From NCBI RefSeq assembly GCF_001941845.1, contig NZ_CP018870.1, positions 3,157,501 to 3,221,500 of the forward strand: DNA of 64,000 bases, in the 5' to 3' direction. This document shows, piece by piece, positions 51,680 to 59,776 of this stretch. The position numbers were made by a program, and so were the translations under genes. Source of the stretch: Streptomyces sp. TN58 (GTDB lineage Bacteria > Actinomycetota > Actinomycetes > Streptomycetales > Streptomycetaceae). Position 1 is the first letter of the stretch; every line of letters starts with the position of its first letter. Below the pieces are notes generated by a model. That model did not search any database, was not told the origin of the DNA, and worked only from the letters and a program-made list of their open reading frames with translations.

Positions 51680-52153
51680 TCAGTGGAGCTGCCCGGGTTC
51701 GTATCCGCCGGCCGGCTGCTGGGCGATGACGTTCAGCCTGTTGGCCAGGTTCATGAAGGAGATCAGCAGGGTGAGGGCGGTGAGCTGTTCCTGGTCGTAG
51801 TGCTTGGCGGCGTTCGTCCACACCTCGTCGCCCACGCCGCCTGCGGCGTCCGCGATCCGGGTGCCCTGTTCGGCCAGTTCCAGGGCGGCCCGTTCGGCGT
51901 CGGTGAAGACGGTGGCCTCGCGCCACGCCGCCACGAGGTGCAGCCGTACCGGGGACTCGCCGGCCGCGGCGGCGTCCTTGGTGTGCATGTCGATGCAGAA
52001 GGCGCAGCCGTTGATCTGGCTGACGCGCAGTGCCACGAGCTCCTGGGTGGCGGCCGGCAGCGGCGATTCCTTGATCAGCTTTCCGGCCGTCATGAGGTGC
52101 TTGAGGGCCTTGCCGGCGGTCGGGTCGGCGAAGTAGTCGAGTCGCGTGTCCAT
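51680..52153 (-). CDS. carboxymuconolactone decarboxylase / AhpD-like protein
   Basis: 157 residues. The AhpD-like CxxC with His is present: NGCAFCIDMHTKDA (about residues 47-60). Members reduce peroxides through the CxxC pair or act as decarboxylases. It is the standard partner of ECF41 sigma factors. The ATG at 52153 lies 40 nt downstream of a match to the ECF41 promoter. Confidence 0.93.
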   Translation of the reverse strand: MDTRLDYFADPTAGKALKHLMTAGKLIKESPLPAATQELVALRVSQINGCAFCIDMHTKDAAAAGESPVRLHLVAAWREATVFTDAERAALELAEQGTRIADAAGGVGDEVWTNAAKHYDQEQLTALTLLISFMNLANRLNVIAQQPAGGYEPGQLH

Positions 52154-52192
52154 GGTGTGCTCCTCCGTCGTCGTCAGTGGCTGCACTCCCGA

Positions 52193-52219
52193 GACGAGAT
52201 GGCAGGGCGTCCTGTGACA
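52193..52219 (-). promoter_or_regulatory. ECF41-type promoter of the carboxymuconolactone decarboxylase gene
   Basis: On the minus strand TGTCACA (52219-52213) is followed by exactly 16 nt and then CGTC (52196-52193), the published ECF41 -35/-10 consensus. It lies just upstream of the decarboxylase gene, which the local sigma factor should transcribe. Confidence 0.85.
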
Positions 52220-52298
52220 CGGGTGGCGGTCATGGTGGATGTGACCTGCGTCTCCCCCGCTGCGGCCGGGCGGCTCGGTCCCGATTAGCCTGGGCGTC

Positions 52299-53000
52299 AT
52301 GAGCAGCGAAGGCCGTGACGGCGGTGCGGGCGGCGGGATCGGTGGCGAGGAGTTCCGGGGTGTCCTGCACGCCCTGCGCGTGTGGGACGTCCCGCTTCCG
52401 GGGTTCGACACGGGGGCGGCGCCCGGCGAGCCCGTGGCGCTGTTCCGGGAGTGGTTCGTGCATGCCGCGCGGGCCGGGCAGCCGGAGCCGCACACGATGA
52501 GCCTGGCCACGGTGGACGGCGAGGGTCGGCCCGACGTACGGACGCTGATGCTGCACGACGTCGACGGGCGGGGTTGGCACTTCGCCTCGCACGCCACGAG
52601 CGCAAAGGGCGTGCAGTTGGCCGCGCGGCCGGAGGCGGCGCTCGGGTTCTACTGGCCGTCGGTGGGCCGGCAGGTGCGGGTGCGGGGCGCGGTCACGGCG
52701 TGCGGCCCGGAGGAGAGCCGGGCGGACCTGGCGGTCCGTTCGCGCGGTGCGCTCGCGGCCGCGCTCACGGGGCGGCAGAGCGAGGTGCTGGGTTCCGTGG
52801 AGGAGCTGGCGCGGGCCTCGGCGGCTGCTTGGGAGCGGGCCGGTGTGGAGCCGGATGCGCCGGCTCCGACCTGGACGCGGTACGTGCTGGCCCCGGCCGA
52901 GGTGGAGTTCTTCCAGGGGGATGCCGCCCGCCGGCACACCCGCCTGCGCTACCGGCGGGGCGCCGACGGGGCCTGGGCCCGCGAGCTGCTCTGGCCCTGA
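52299..53000 (+). CDS. pyridoxamine 5'-phosphate oxidase-family protein
   Basis: 233 residues. Split-barrel FMN-binding fold of PdxH type: FREWFVHAARAGQPEPHTMSLATVDGEGRPDVRTLMLHDVDGRGWHFASHATSAKG, FYWPSVGRQVRVRG and a C-terminal VEFFQGDAARRHTRLRYRR that carries the PdxH C-terminal signature. Most such Streptomyces proteins act in vitamin B6 salvage or as FMN/F420 oxidoreductases; the RxRLxYRR end favours PdxH-like. Divergent from the ECF41 pair. Confidence 0.88.
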   Translation: MSSEGRDGGAGGGIGGEEFRGVLHALRVWDVPLPGFDTGAAPGEPVALFREWFVHAARAGQPEPHTMSLATVDGEGRPDVRTLMLHDVDGRGWHFASHATSAKGVQLAARPEAALGFYWPSVGRQVRVRGAVTACGPEESRADLAVRSRGALAAALTGRQSEVLGSVEELARASAAAWERAGVEPDAPAPTWTRYVLAPAEVEFFQGDAARRHTRLRYRRGADGAWARELLWP

Positions 53001-53013
53001 GGGGGCGGTGGCC

Positions 53014-53451
53014 TCAGGCTTCCCGAGCCGGGGGCTCGGGCCGGAAGACCGCCACCCACACCCCGTCCGCGGCTTCGCGGAGGGCGGCCTTCAGCGGCAT
53101 GCCGATGCGCAGGTGTGCCGCGTCGCAGTCCACCACCTCGGTCATCATGCGGGGGCCTTCGGCCAGGTCGACGACGGCGGCGGTGTAGGGGACGCGGGCG
53201 CCGAAGGGCGGCAGGTCGTTGCGGTGGATCACCGACCATGTGTAGAGGGTGGCCCGGCCGCTCGCCGTCTCCCAGACGACCCGGTCCTCGTCGGCCCAGC
53301 AGTGGGGGCAGAACTCGCGCGGGTAGTGGTGGGCCCGTCCGCAGTCGCCGCACCTGCGCAACAGGAGCCGGCCCTGTGCGGCGGCCTCCCAGTAGGGGCG
53401 GGTGAAGTCGTCGGCCTCGGGGAGGTCGTGGCGTACGGGCCTGCCGCTCAC
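53014..53451 (-). CDS. DUF35 Zn-ribbon/OB-fold protein (second)
   Basis: 145 residues. The Zn ribbon is CGDCGRAHHYPREFCPHC (about 34-51), then the OB-fold (LYTWSVIHRNDLPPFGARVPYTAAVVDLAEG). This is the same class as the protein at 40093. It presumably serves a thiolase-like partner; the nearest is at 48980. The GTG overlaps the DoxX gene stop (GTGA), so the two form one operon under the operator at 53929. Confidence 0.9.
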   Translation of the reverse strand: MSGRPVRHDLPEADDFTRPYWEAAAQGRLLLRRCGDCGRAHHYPREFCPHCWADEDRVVWETASGRATLYTWSVIHRNDLPPFGARVPYTAAVVDLAEGPRMMTEVVDCDAAHLRIGMPLKAALREAADGVWVAVFRPEPPAREA

Positions 53452-53900
53452 AGGAAGAGTCCGATCGCCGCGTCGAGGGACCAGGTCTGCCAGGACATGG
53501 CGAGGAGCGCGACGAGTGAGATGAGCGCCATCATCGCGTTCTGGCCCTGCTCGGCCCAGTCGTGGATCATCAGCACCAGGTAGAGGAGGTTCAGCAGGAG
53601 GCCTCCGGCCAGTGCGACGGGGGTCAGGAAGCCGAGGACCAGGCCGAGGCCGAGGGCCAGTTCGGCGTAGACGACGATGTACGCCATCGCCTTCGGCCGT
53701 GGGGCGACGACCAGCTGGAAGCCGCCCTTGACGAAGGTCCACCGGTGCTTGTTCGCGACGTCGGCGGCCCACGCGATGCCGGTGCCGCGTTCGAACCAGC
53801 CCTTCTTGTCCTTGTGCCGCCAGCTCTCCAGCCACCACAGGCCGAGGCCTATCCGGAGCACGGCGAGCCATTCGGCCCCACTGAGCCAGACGGTCTGCAT
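53448..53900 (-). CDS. DoxX-family membrane protein
   Basis: 150 residues with about four membrane spans: the first from GAEWLAVLRIGLGLWWLESW, then a KDKKGWF loop, YIVVYAELALGLGLVLGFL, ALAGGLLLNLLYLVLMIH and AMMALISLVALLAM. DoxX-type quinol-oxidase-subunit or redox membrane proteins fit this length. Possibly linked to electron disposal from the pathway. First gene in the operon with the DUF35 protein; an operator copy sits 29 nt upstream. Confidence 0.9.
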   Translation of the reverse strand: MQTVWLSGAEWLAVLRIGLGLWWLESWRHKDKKGWFERGTGIAWAADVANKHRWTFVKGGFQLVVAPRPKAMAYIVVYAELALGLGLVLGFLTPVALAGGLLLNLLYLVLMIHDWAEQGQNAMMALISLVALLAMSWQTWSLDAAIGLFL

Positions 53901-53928
53901 CGGCAGCCCCCATCCCTCGACCCACTGA

Positions 53929-53945
53929 TCTGACGGTACGTCAGT
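53929..53945. promoter_or_regulatory. CTGACG-type operator upstream of DoxX
   Basis: TCTGACG-GTA-CGTCAGT; six-base arms perfect, 29 nt from the DoxX start. Confidence 0.8.
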
Positions 53946-54092
53946 TCAGCGGATGGGGAGCGATCCCGCAAGGGTCCGGCCGGCCACGGCTTCCACGCGG
54001 CGGGGCCGGTGAACCCGGCCGTGACCGATCCGCAATCGGATCCCTCCTTGTCTGAGACCCATCAACCCAGCGTGGCGATACGATCACACCTC

Positions 54093-55274
54093 ATGCCCGC
54101 AGTCCCCACACCAGCCGTCGACATGACCACCCAGCCCCGCCCCGTGTACGTGATCGGGGCCGGCCCCGGCGGCCTCGCCGCCGCCGCCGCGCTGCGCGCC
54201 CGCGGCGTCCGCGCGGTGGTCGTCGAGAAGTCCGACGCCGTCGGCGCGTCCTGGCGGCGCCACTACGACCGGCTGCACCTGCACACCACCCGCCGGCTGT
54301 CCGCCCTCCCGGGGCTGGCGATGCCGCGCCGGTTCGGCCGCTGGGTGTCCCGCGACAACGTCGTGCGCTACCTGGAGAAGTACGCCGAGTTCCACGAGCT
54401 GGAGCTCGTCACCGGCGTCGAGGTGACCCGCATCGAGCGCGGCCCCGAGGAGGAAGGCGGCTGGACCCTGCACGCCAGCGGCGGGCGGGTGCTGACCGCG
54501 GCGGCCGTCGTCGTCGCCACCGGCTTCAACCACACGCCCAGGCTGCCCGACTGGCCGGGCGCCCAGTCGTACGGCGGGCGGCTGCTGCACGCCGCCGACT
54601 ACCGCAACCCCCGGCCCTACACCGGCCAGGACGTGCTCGTCGTCGGGGTCGGCAACACCGGCGCCGAGATCGCCGCCGACCTCGCGGAGGGCGGCGCGGC
54701 CCGGGTGCGGCTCGCCGTGCGTACCGCCCCGCACATCATGCGCCGCTCCACCGCCGGCTGGCCCGCCCAGCGCAGCGGGATCCTCGTGCGGCGCCTGCCG
54801 GTGCGACTCGTGGACCGGCTGGGCGCGCTCGTGGCGAAGGCCTCGGTCCCGGACCTGTCGGCGTACGGGCTCCCGCGTCCCGCCACCGGTCTGTACAGCA
54901 GGGTCCGACAGGGCGCGATCCCGGTGCAGGACGTGGGCCTGGTCGACGCGGTGCGCGCCGGGCGGGTGGAGCCGGTGGCCGCCGTGGAGGCCTTCGACGG
55001 GGCGGAGGTGGTACTCGCGGACGGCTCGCGCATCACCCCGGACGCGGTGATCGCGGCCACCGGGTACAGCCGACGGCTGGAGGGGCTGGTCGGCCACCTC
55101 GGGGTGCTGGACGAGCGCGGCCGGCCCCGCGCGCACGGCTCCCGCACCTGCGAGGAGGCGCCCGGCCTGTACTTCACGGGCTTCAGCAACCCCATCAGCG
55201 GCATGTTCCGCGAGATGGCCCTGGACGCGGAGAGGATCGCCAGGGCGGTGGCACGGCGGACGGACGGCCGCTGA
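54093..55274 (+). CDS. flavin-containing monooxygenase-like NAD(P)/FAD oxidoreductase
   Basis: 393 residues from ATG 54093; ATG 54123 and GTG 54009 are also in frame, and none has a clear RBS. FAD loop YVIGAGPGGLAAAAALRARG (GxGxxG), then SWRRHYDRLHLHTTRRLSALPG, a VVVATGFNHTPRLP ATG motif and the second nucleotide loop VVGVGNTGAEIAADL. The pattern is that of YUCCA-type/class B monooxygenases. It oxygenates a small lipophilic substrate with NADPH and O2. No operator copy is directly upstream; a short GATCCG-CAAT-CGGATC inverted repeat (54027-54042) lies in front. Confidence 0.88.
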   Translation: MPAVPTPAVDMTTQPRPVYVIGAGPGGLAAAAALRARGVRAVVVEKSDAVGASWRRHYDRLHLHTTRRLSALPGLAMPRRFGRWVSRDNVVRYLEKYAEFHELELVTGVEVTRIERGPEEEGGWTLHASGGRVLTAAAVVVATGFNHTPRLPDWPGAQSYGGRLLHAADYRNPRPYTGQDVLVVGVGNTGAEIAADLAEGGAARVRLAVRTAPHIMRRSTAGWPAQRSGILVRRLPVRLVDRLGALVAKASVPDLSAYGLPRPATGLYSRVRQGAIPVQDVGLVDAVRAGRVEPVAAVEAFDGAEVVLADGSRITPDAVIAATGYSRRLEGLVGHLGVLDERGRPRAHGSRTCEEAPGLYFTGFSNPISGMFREMALDAERIARAVARRTDGR

Positions 55275-55404
55275 GCGGGCCGTGAACCGGCCCGCCCCCT
55301 GAGGCGTGGGCGATCTCGGCCGGAAGTGCACTCTGGACCGGATCCGGCGGTGTCTGCCACCGTTCACCACACCACCTCCACCAGCTTTCCCGCGCAGCCC
55401 TGTT

Positions 55405-55445
55405 CCTGACGGCACGTCAGTTCAGTAATCTGACTACACGTCAGT
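55405..55445. promoter_or_regulatory. tandem pair of CTGACG-type operators
   Basis: Two copies: CTGACG-GCA-CGTCAG (55406-55420, perfect) and CTGACT-ACA-CGTCAG (55430-55444, one mismatch). Centres are 24 nt apart, about two DNA turns, so two dimers could bind side by side. The second ends 45 nt before the start at 55490. Confidence 0.82.
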
Positions 55446-55489
55446 TATCGAGTTCCATCGAGGTTCATCGAGCAGGAGCGGGCGGAACG

Positions 55490-57724
55490 ATGCTTGGATC
55501 TACTCACGGCACCCTCACCACCGACTTCCGCGCACGAGTCGAGGCCTGCGGGGAGACCCCCCGGGCGGCCGTCCACTCCTCGGCGGCCCCCTCCGCCGAC
55601 GACGCGGTCCCCGTGGACGTCAGCGGACGGCCGCTGCACGCCGACGTACCCGACCTGGACCGGTTCTTCCGACCCGAGTCCGTCGCCGTCGTCGGCGCCT
55701 CCGACGCCGAGGGCAGACCCAACACCGGCATCACCCGCCAGCTCATCGCCTGGGCGGAACGCGTCGGTGCCCGGATCCACCCCGTGCACCCCACCCGCCC
55801 CGCCGTCTTCGGGCTGGCCTGCCACGCCTCCGTGGCCGACCTGCCCGAACAGGTGGACCTCGCCGTCCTGCTGGTGTCCGACCCGCTGCCCGTCATCGAG
55901 GAACTGGCCGACACCAAGGTGAGGTTCGCCGTCGCCTTCGCCTCCGGATTCGCGGAGACCGGAGACGCCGGAGCCGCCGCCCAGGAACGCCTCGGCGCCG
56001 CCGTCCGGCGCTCCGGCCTGCGCCTGCTGGGCCCCAACACCAACCTCAACGCCTTCCAGGCCTTCCGCGACGACCTCGACGGCCCGGCGATCGCCCTGAT
56101 CACCCAGTCCGGCCACCAGGGCCGTCCCGTCTACACCCTCCAGGAACTGGGCATCCGGCTGTCCCACTGGGCACCCACCGGCAACGAGGCCGACCTGGAG
56201 ACCTCCGACTTCATCTCCTACTTCGCCGAGCAGCCCGAGGTCGGCGCCATCGCCTGCTACGTCGAGGGCCTCAAGGACGGCCGGTCCTTCCTCCTCGCCG
56301 CCGACCGGGCCGCCCGCAACGGCGTCCCCGTCGTCGCCGTCAAGGTCGGCCGCACCGAGACCGGCGCCCGCACGGCCGCCTCCCACACCGGGAAGCTGAC
56401 CGGCGCCGACACCGTCGTCGACGCCGCCATGCGCCAGTTCGGCGTCATCCGCGTCGACGGCCTCGACGAACTCCAGGACACCGCCGCCCTCCTCGCCCGC
56501 GCCCGCAGGCCCAGGGCCGACGGCGTCGTCGTGTACTCCATCTCCGGCGGCACCGGCGCCCACTTCTCCGACCTGGCCACCGAGGCGGGCCTGACCCTGC
56601 CCACCCTCTCGCAGGCCAAGCAGGACGAGCTCCACCAGTGGATCCCGCCCTACCTCAGCGTCGCCAACCCCGTCGACAACGGCGGCCACCCGGTCGGCGA
56701 CTGGCGCGGCCGGAAGATCATCGACGCGATCCTCGCCGACCCGTCGGTCGGCGTCCTGATCTGCCCGATCACCGGCCCCTTCCCGCCGATGAGCGACCGG
56801 CTCGCCCAGGACCTGGCGGACGCGGCAGAGCAGACCGACAAGCTGATCTGCGTGATCTGGGGATCCCCCGTCGGCACCGAGGACGCCTACCGCACCACCC
56901 TCCTCGGATCGTCCCGCGTGGCCACCTTCCGTACCTTCGGCAACTGCATCACCGCCGTGCGCGCCTACCTCGGCCACCACCGCTTCACCACCGGCTACCG
57001 CTCCCCCTTCGAGGACGCACCCCGCCTGCCCTCCCCCTCGTACCGCAAGGCGCAGGCCCTGATGCGGCCGGGACAGCAGCTCAGCGAGCACGCAGCGAAG
57101 CAGCTCCTGCGCGCCTACGGGATACGCGTGCCCCGCGAGCAGCTGGTGACGAGCGCGGCAGCGGCGGTCCGCGCGGCCGGGCTGGTCGGCTACCCGGTGG
57201 TGATGAAGGCCTCCGGCCCGCAGCTGGGCCACAAGACGGAACTCGGCCTCGTGAAGATCGGCCTGACCTCCGCGAGCCAGATCCGCGACGCGTACCGGGA
57301 GCTGACCGACATCGCACGCTACGAGAACGTCCCGCTCGACGGGATCCTGGTCTGCCAGATGGTGGAGCGGGGCGTGGAGATGGTCGTCGGGGTCACCCAT
57401 GACGACCTCTTCGGCCCGACCGTGACCGTCGGGCTGGGCGGCGTCCTCGTCGAGGTCCTGCACGACGCGGCGGTCCGCGTCCCGCCGTTCGGCGAGGAAC
57501 AGGCCCGCGCGATGCTCGCGGAGCTGCGCGGCCATGCCCTCCTGGAGGGCGTCCGGGGCGCGCCACCGGCCGACGTGGACGCGCTGGTGGAGGTCGTCCT
57601 GCGGGTCCAGCGGATGGCCCTGGAGCTCGGCGACGAACTCGCCGAGCTGGACGTCAACCCCCTGATGGTCCTCCCCCGGGGCCAGGGCGCGGTCGCCCTG
57701 GACGCCCTGGCCGTCTGCCGCTGA
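55490..57724 (+). CDS. NDP-forming acyl-CoA synthetase (acetate-CoA ligase family)
   Basis: 744 residues. The CoA-binding Rossmann half starts near PESVAVVGASDAEGRPNTG (about residue 63 on), the succinyl-CoA-synthetase-like half contains ASHTGKLTGAD with the catalytic His, and an ATP-grasp domain fills the last 220 residues (GYPVVMKASGPQLGHKTELGLVKIGL). It makes acyl-CoA with ATP through a phospho-His intermediate. The first 60 residues are an unconserved linker. It is preceded by a tandem operator pair, the strongest operator array in the window, and followed by a terminator. Confidence 0.92.
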   Translation: MLGSTHGTLTTDFRARVEACGETPRAAVHSSAAPSADDAVPVDVSGRPLHADVPDLDRFFRPESVAVVGASDAEGRPNTGITRQLIAWAERVGARIHPVHPTRPAVFGLACHASVADLPEQVDLAVLLVSDPLPVIEELADTKVRFAVAFASGFAETGDAGAAAQERLGAAVRRSGLRLLGPNTNLNAFQAFRDDLDGPAIALITQSGHQGRPVYTLQELGIRLSHWAPTGNEADLETSDFISYFAEQPEVGAIACYVEGLKDGRSFLLAADRAARNGVPVVAVKVGRTETGARTAASHTGKLTGADTVVDAAMRQFGVIRVDGLDELQDTAALLARARRPRADGVVVYSISGGTGAHFSDLATEAGLTLPTLSQAKQDELHQWIPPYLSVANPVDNGGHPVGDWRGRKIIDAILADPSVGVLICPITGPFPPMSDRLAQDLADAAEQTDKLICVIWGSPVGTEDAYRTTLLGSSRVATFRTFGNCITAVRAYLGHHRFTTGYRSPFEDAPRLPSPSYRKAQALMRPGQQLSEHAAKQLLRAYGIRVPREQLVTSAAAAVRAAGLVGYPVVMKASGPQLGHKTELGLVKIGLTSASQIRDAYRELTDIARYENVPLDGILVCQMVERGVEMVVGVTHDDLFGPTVTVGLGGVLVEVLHDAAVRVPPFGEEQARAMLAELRGHALLEGVRGAPPADVDALVEVVLRVQRMALELGDELAELDVNPLMVLPRGQGAVALDALAVCR

Positions 57725-57740
57725 GGCCGCGCTCACCGCC

Positions 57741-57757
57741 GCCGGGCTCCGCCCGGC
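57741..57757 (+). terminator. hairpin terminator after the acyl-CoA synthetase gene
   Basis: GCCGGGC-TCC-GCCCGGC, perfect 7-bp stem, 17 nt after the stop. Confidence 0.65.
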
Positions 57758-57790
57758 CCCTGGTCCTCCTACGCCGGCCGGGGTGAACAT

Positions 57791-57840
57791 CCGACCCCGC
57801 CGGCGTCTGAGGCGTGGGGGCCCGGGAGCGGCGCCCCCGC
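57791..57840. repeat. degenerate Streptomyces-type intergenic repeat
   Basis: A single copy of the core CCGCCGGCGTCTGAGGCG with GC-rich flanks, related to the pair at 23347-23463. Confidence 0.5.
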
Positions 57841-57892
57841 CACTGCGCCGCACCCACCGCACCCCGCCCGCCCCGAACGGGAGTCACCCCGC

Positions 57893-58732
57893 ATGCCCAC
57901 CGCCCCCGAGGACACCGTCCTGCACCGCACCGAGAACAACGTCCGCTGGATCACCCTCAACCGCCCCGAGGCGATGAACGCCCTCACCTGGGCGCAGCGC
58001 GAACAGGTCATCGCCCTGCTCGACGACGCCTCCGCCGACCCCGCCGTCCGCGCCGTCGTCCTCACCGCCACCGGCAAGGGGTTCTGCGCCGGCGCCGACC
58101 TGCGCGGCGGCCCCGGCTCGGCCGCAACCGGCGCAACCGGCGCAACCGGCGCAACCGGCGGAGACCGTGTCGCCGGCGACGTGGCCCGCATGATCCGGCT
58201 CGGCGCGCAGCGCCTGATCACCGCGGTCCTCGACTGCGAGAAACCGGTACTCGCCGCCGTCAACGGCACGGCCGCCGGCATCGGTGCGCACCTCGCCCTC
58301 GCCTGCGACCTCGTGATCGCCGCCGAAGGGGCCCGCTTCATCGAGGTGTTCGTCCGCCGCGGCCTGGTCCCCGACGGCGGCGGGGCGTACCTGCTGCCGC
58401 GCCTGGTCGGCCCGCAGAAGGCGAAGGAGCTGATGTTCTTCGGCGACGCGGTCCCGGCGGGCGAGGCGGCTCGGCTCGGCCTGGTCAACAAGGTGGTCGC
58501 GGCCGGGGAGCTGGAGGCCGCCGCCCGGGAGTGGGCCGAGCGGCTGGCCCAGGGCCCCACACGGGCCCTGGCCATGACGAAGCAGCTGGTCAACGCCTCT
58601 CTGGACGGCGACCGCGCGGCCGCGCTGGCCGCCGAGGCCAGCGCTCAGGAGATCAACATGACCACCGCCGACGCGAACGAGGGCGTGGCGAGCTTCGTGG
58701 AACGCCGCACGCCCAAGTACCTCGGCCGCTGA
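57893..58732 (+). CDS. enoyl-CoA hydratase/isomerase family protein with Ala-Thr-Gly repeat
   Basis: 279 residues from ATG 57893. Crotonase motifs: LNRPEAMNALT, GKGFCAGADLRGG, AVNGTAAGIGAHLALACDLVIAAEGARF (GA oxyanion) and RGLVPDGGGAYLLPRLVG with Asp in the PaaG/isomerase position. Between residues about 78 and 89 four Ala-Thr-Gly units arise from four perfect 9-bp repeats at 58124-58159, inside a loop. It hydrates or isomerises an enoyl-CoA. No operator copy in front; its nearest neighbour behind a terminator is the acyl-CoA synthetase. Confidence 0.92.
   Translation: MPTAPEDTVLHRTENNVRWITLNRPEAMNALTWAQREQVIALLDDASADPAVRAVVLTATGKGFCAGADLRGGPGSAATGATGATGATGGDRVAGDVARMIRLGAQRLITAVLDCEKPVLAAVNGTAAGIGAHLALACDLVIAAEGARFIEVFVRRGLVPDGGGAYLLPRLVGPQKAKELMFFGDAVPAGEAARLGLVNKVVAAGELEAAAREWAERLAQGPTRALAMTKQLVNASLDGDRAAALAAEASAQEINMTTADANEGVASFVERRTPKYLGR
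58124..58159 (+). repeat. four tandem 9-bp repeats
   Basis: GCAACCGGC four times in a row, in frame, coding Ala-Thr-Gly. Copy number change would add or remove three residues without a frameshift. Confidence 0.85.
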
Positions 58733-58740
58733 TCCCCGCC

Positions 58741-59559
58741 CTACATGCCCGGGTCGGGCCTCAGCAGTGCGAACACCGCGCCGGCGGGGTCCGCGAGCCA
58801 GGCGATCCGCCCGACGTCCGGTACGTCGGCGGCCGGCATGAGGACGGTCCCGCCGTTCTCCCGGGCCCGTCCGACGGTGGCGTCGACGTCCGCCACGTGG
58901 AAGTAGGGCACCCAGCGCGCCTCCTGCCCGTCGCCCTCGCCGGAACCCGTACCCGCGCCCGTACCCGCGCCTTCGCCGAGCGGGGCGACCCCGCCGAAGG
59001 AGGCGTCCTCCTGGTCGCCGTCGGCGGTGCTCAGGACCCGGTACGTCATCCCGGGCGCCTGCATCTCGGCGTGCCGCCAGCCGAACAGTCCGGCGTAGAA
59101 GGCGATGTCCGCGACCGGGTCCGGTACGTGGAGTTCCGCCCACACCAGGGTGTTCTCGGCGGAGGCGACGTCGAAGCCGGCCGTGTTCCCAGGCTGCCAG
59201 CAGGCGAACTCGGCGCCCTGCGGGTCGGTGAACTGAGCCAGCCACCCCTCTCCCATGACGTCCATGGGCTCCATCCGCACCGTCCCGCCGCCGGCCCGGA
59301 CGGCCTCGGTGGTGGCCTGGATGTCGGGGGTCATGAAGTGGTGCATCCAGGCCGACCGGGCGCCCTCCTCGGTGAGGGGTCCGAGCGCGGCGACGGTCTT
59401 CCCGTCCTGCCGGAAGAAGCCGTACCCGCCGGCCTCGGGGCCCGCGGAGGCGAACTCCCAGCCGAAGACCGCCCCGTAGAAGGAGGCGGCCGCGCCGGTG
59501 TCGGGGCTGCCGAGGTCGAGCCAGTTGGGTGATCCGGTACGGAAGTCGGTGCCGAGCAT
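58741..59559 (-). CDS. double VOC-domain protein
   Basis: 272 residues from ATG 59559. Two VOC repeats: NWLDLGSPDTGAAASFYGAVFGWEF (about 12-130) and LVWAELHVPDPVADIAFYAGLFGW (about 139-265), separated by a low-complexity AGTGAGTGSGEGDG linker late in the second half. Similar to the protein at 45266. Small-molecule binding or resistance-like role. Faces the enoyl-CoA hydratase, 8 nt apart. Confidence 0.88.
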   Translation of the reverse strand: MLGTDFRTGSPNWLDLGSPDTGAAASFYGAVFGWEFASAGPEAGGYGFFRQDGKTVAALGPLTEEGARSAWMHHFMTPDIQATTEAVRAGGGTVRMEPMDVMGEGWLAQFTDPQGAEFACWQPGNTAGFDVASAENTLVWAELHVPDPVADIAFYAGLFGWRHAEMQAPGMTYRVLSTADGDQEDASFGGVAPLGEGAGTGAGTGSGEGDGQEARWVPYFHVADVDATVGRARENGGTVLMPAADVPDVGRIAWLADPAGAVFALLRPDPGM

Positions 59560-59744
59560 GGTGGTCCCTCCCGGGGTACGGCGGCGTACGGGTGCGCTGC
59601 CACGATGCCGAGCCTCCTCCCCGGGGCGGGGGTACGGGCCCGCCCACCCGCCCGGTTTCACCCGCGCGGGTGCACCCCCGGCCGGCCCGCCCGGTGCGGC
59701 GGCCCGGGCCGCCGCCGCACACGGCCGTGCCCCGGCCCTTCACA

Positions 59745-59761
59745 TCTGACGGTCCGTCAGT
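59745..59761. promoter_or_regulatory. CTGACG-type operator upstream of flavin reductase
   Basis: TCTGACG-GTC-CGTCAGT; six-base arms perfect, ending 15 nt before the ATG at 59777. Confidence 0.8.
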
Positions 59762-59776
59762 TTCAATCGGGGTGTG

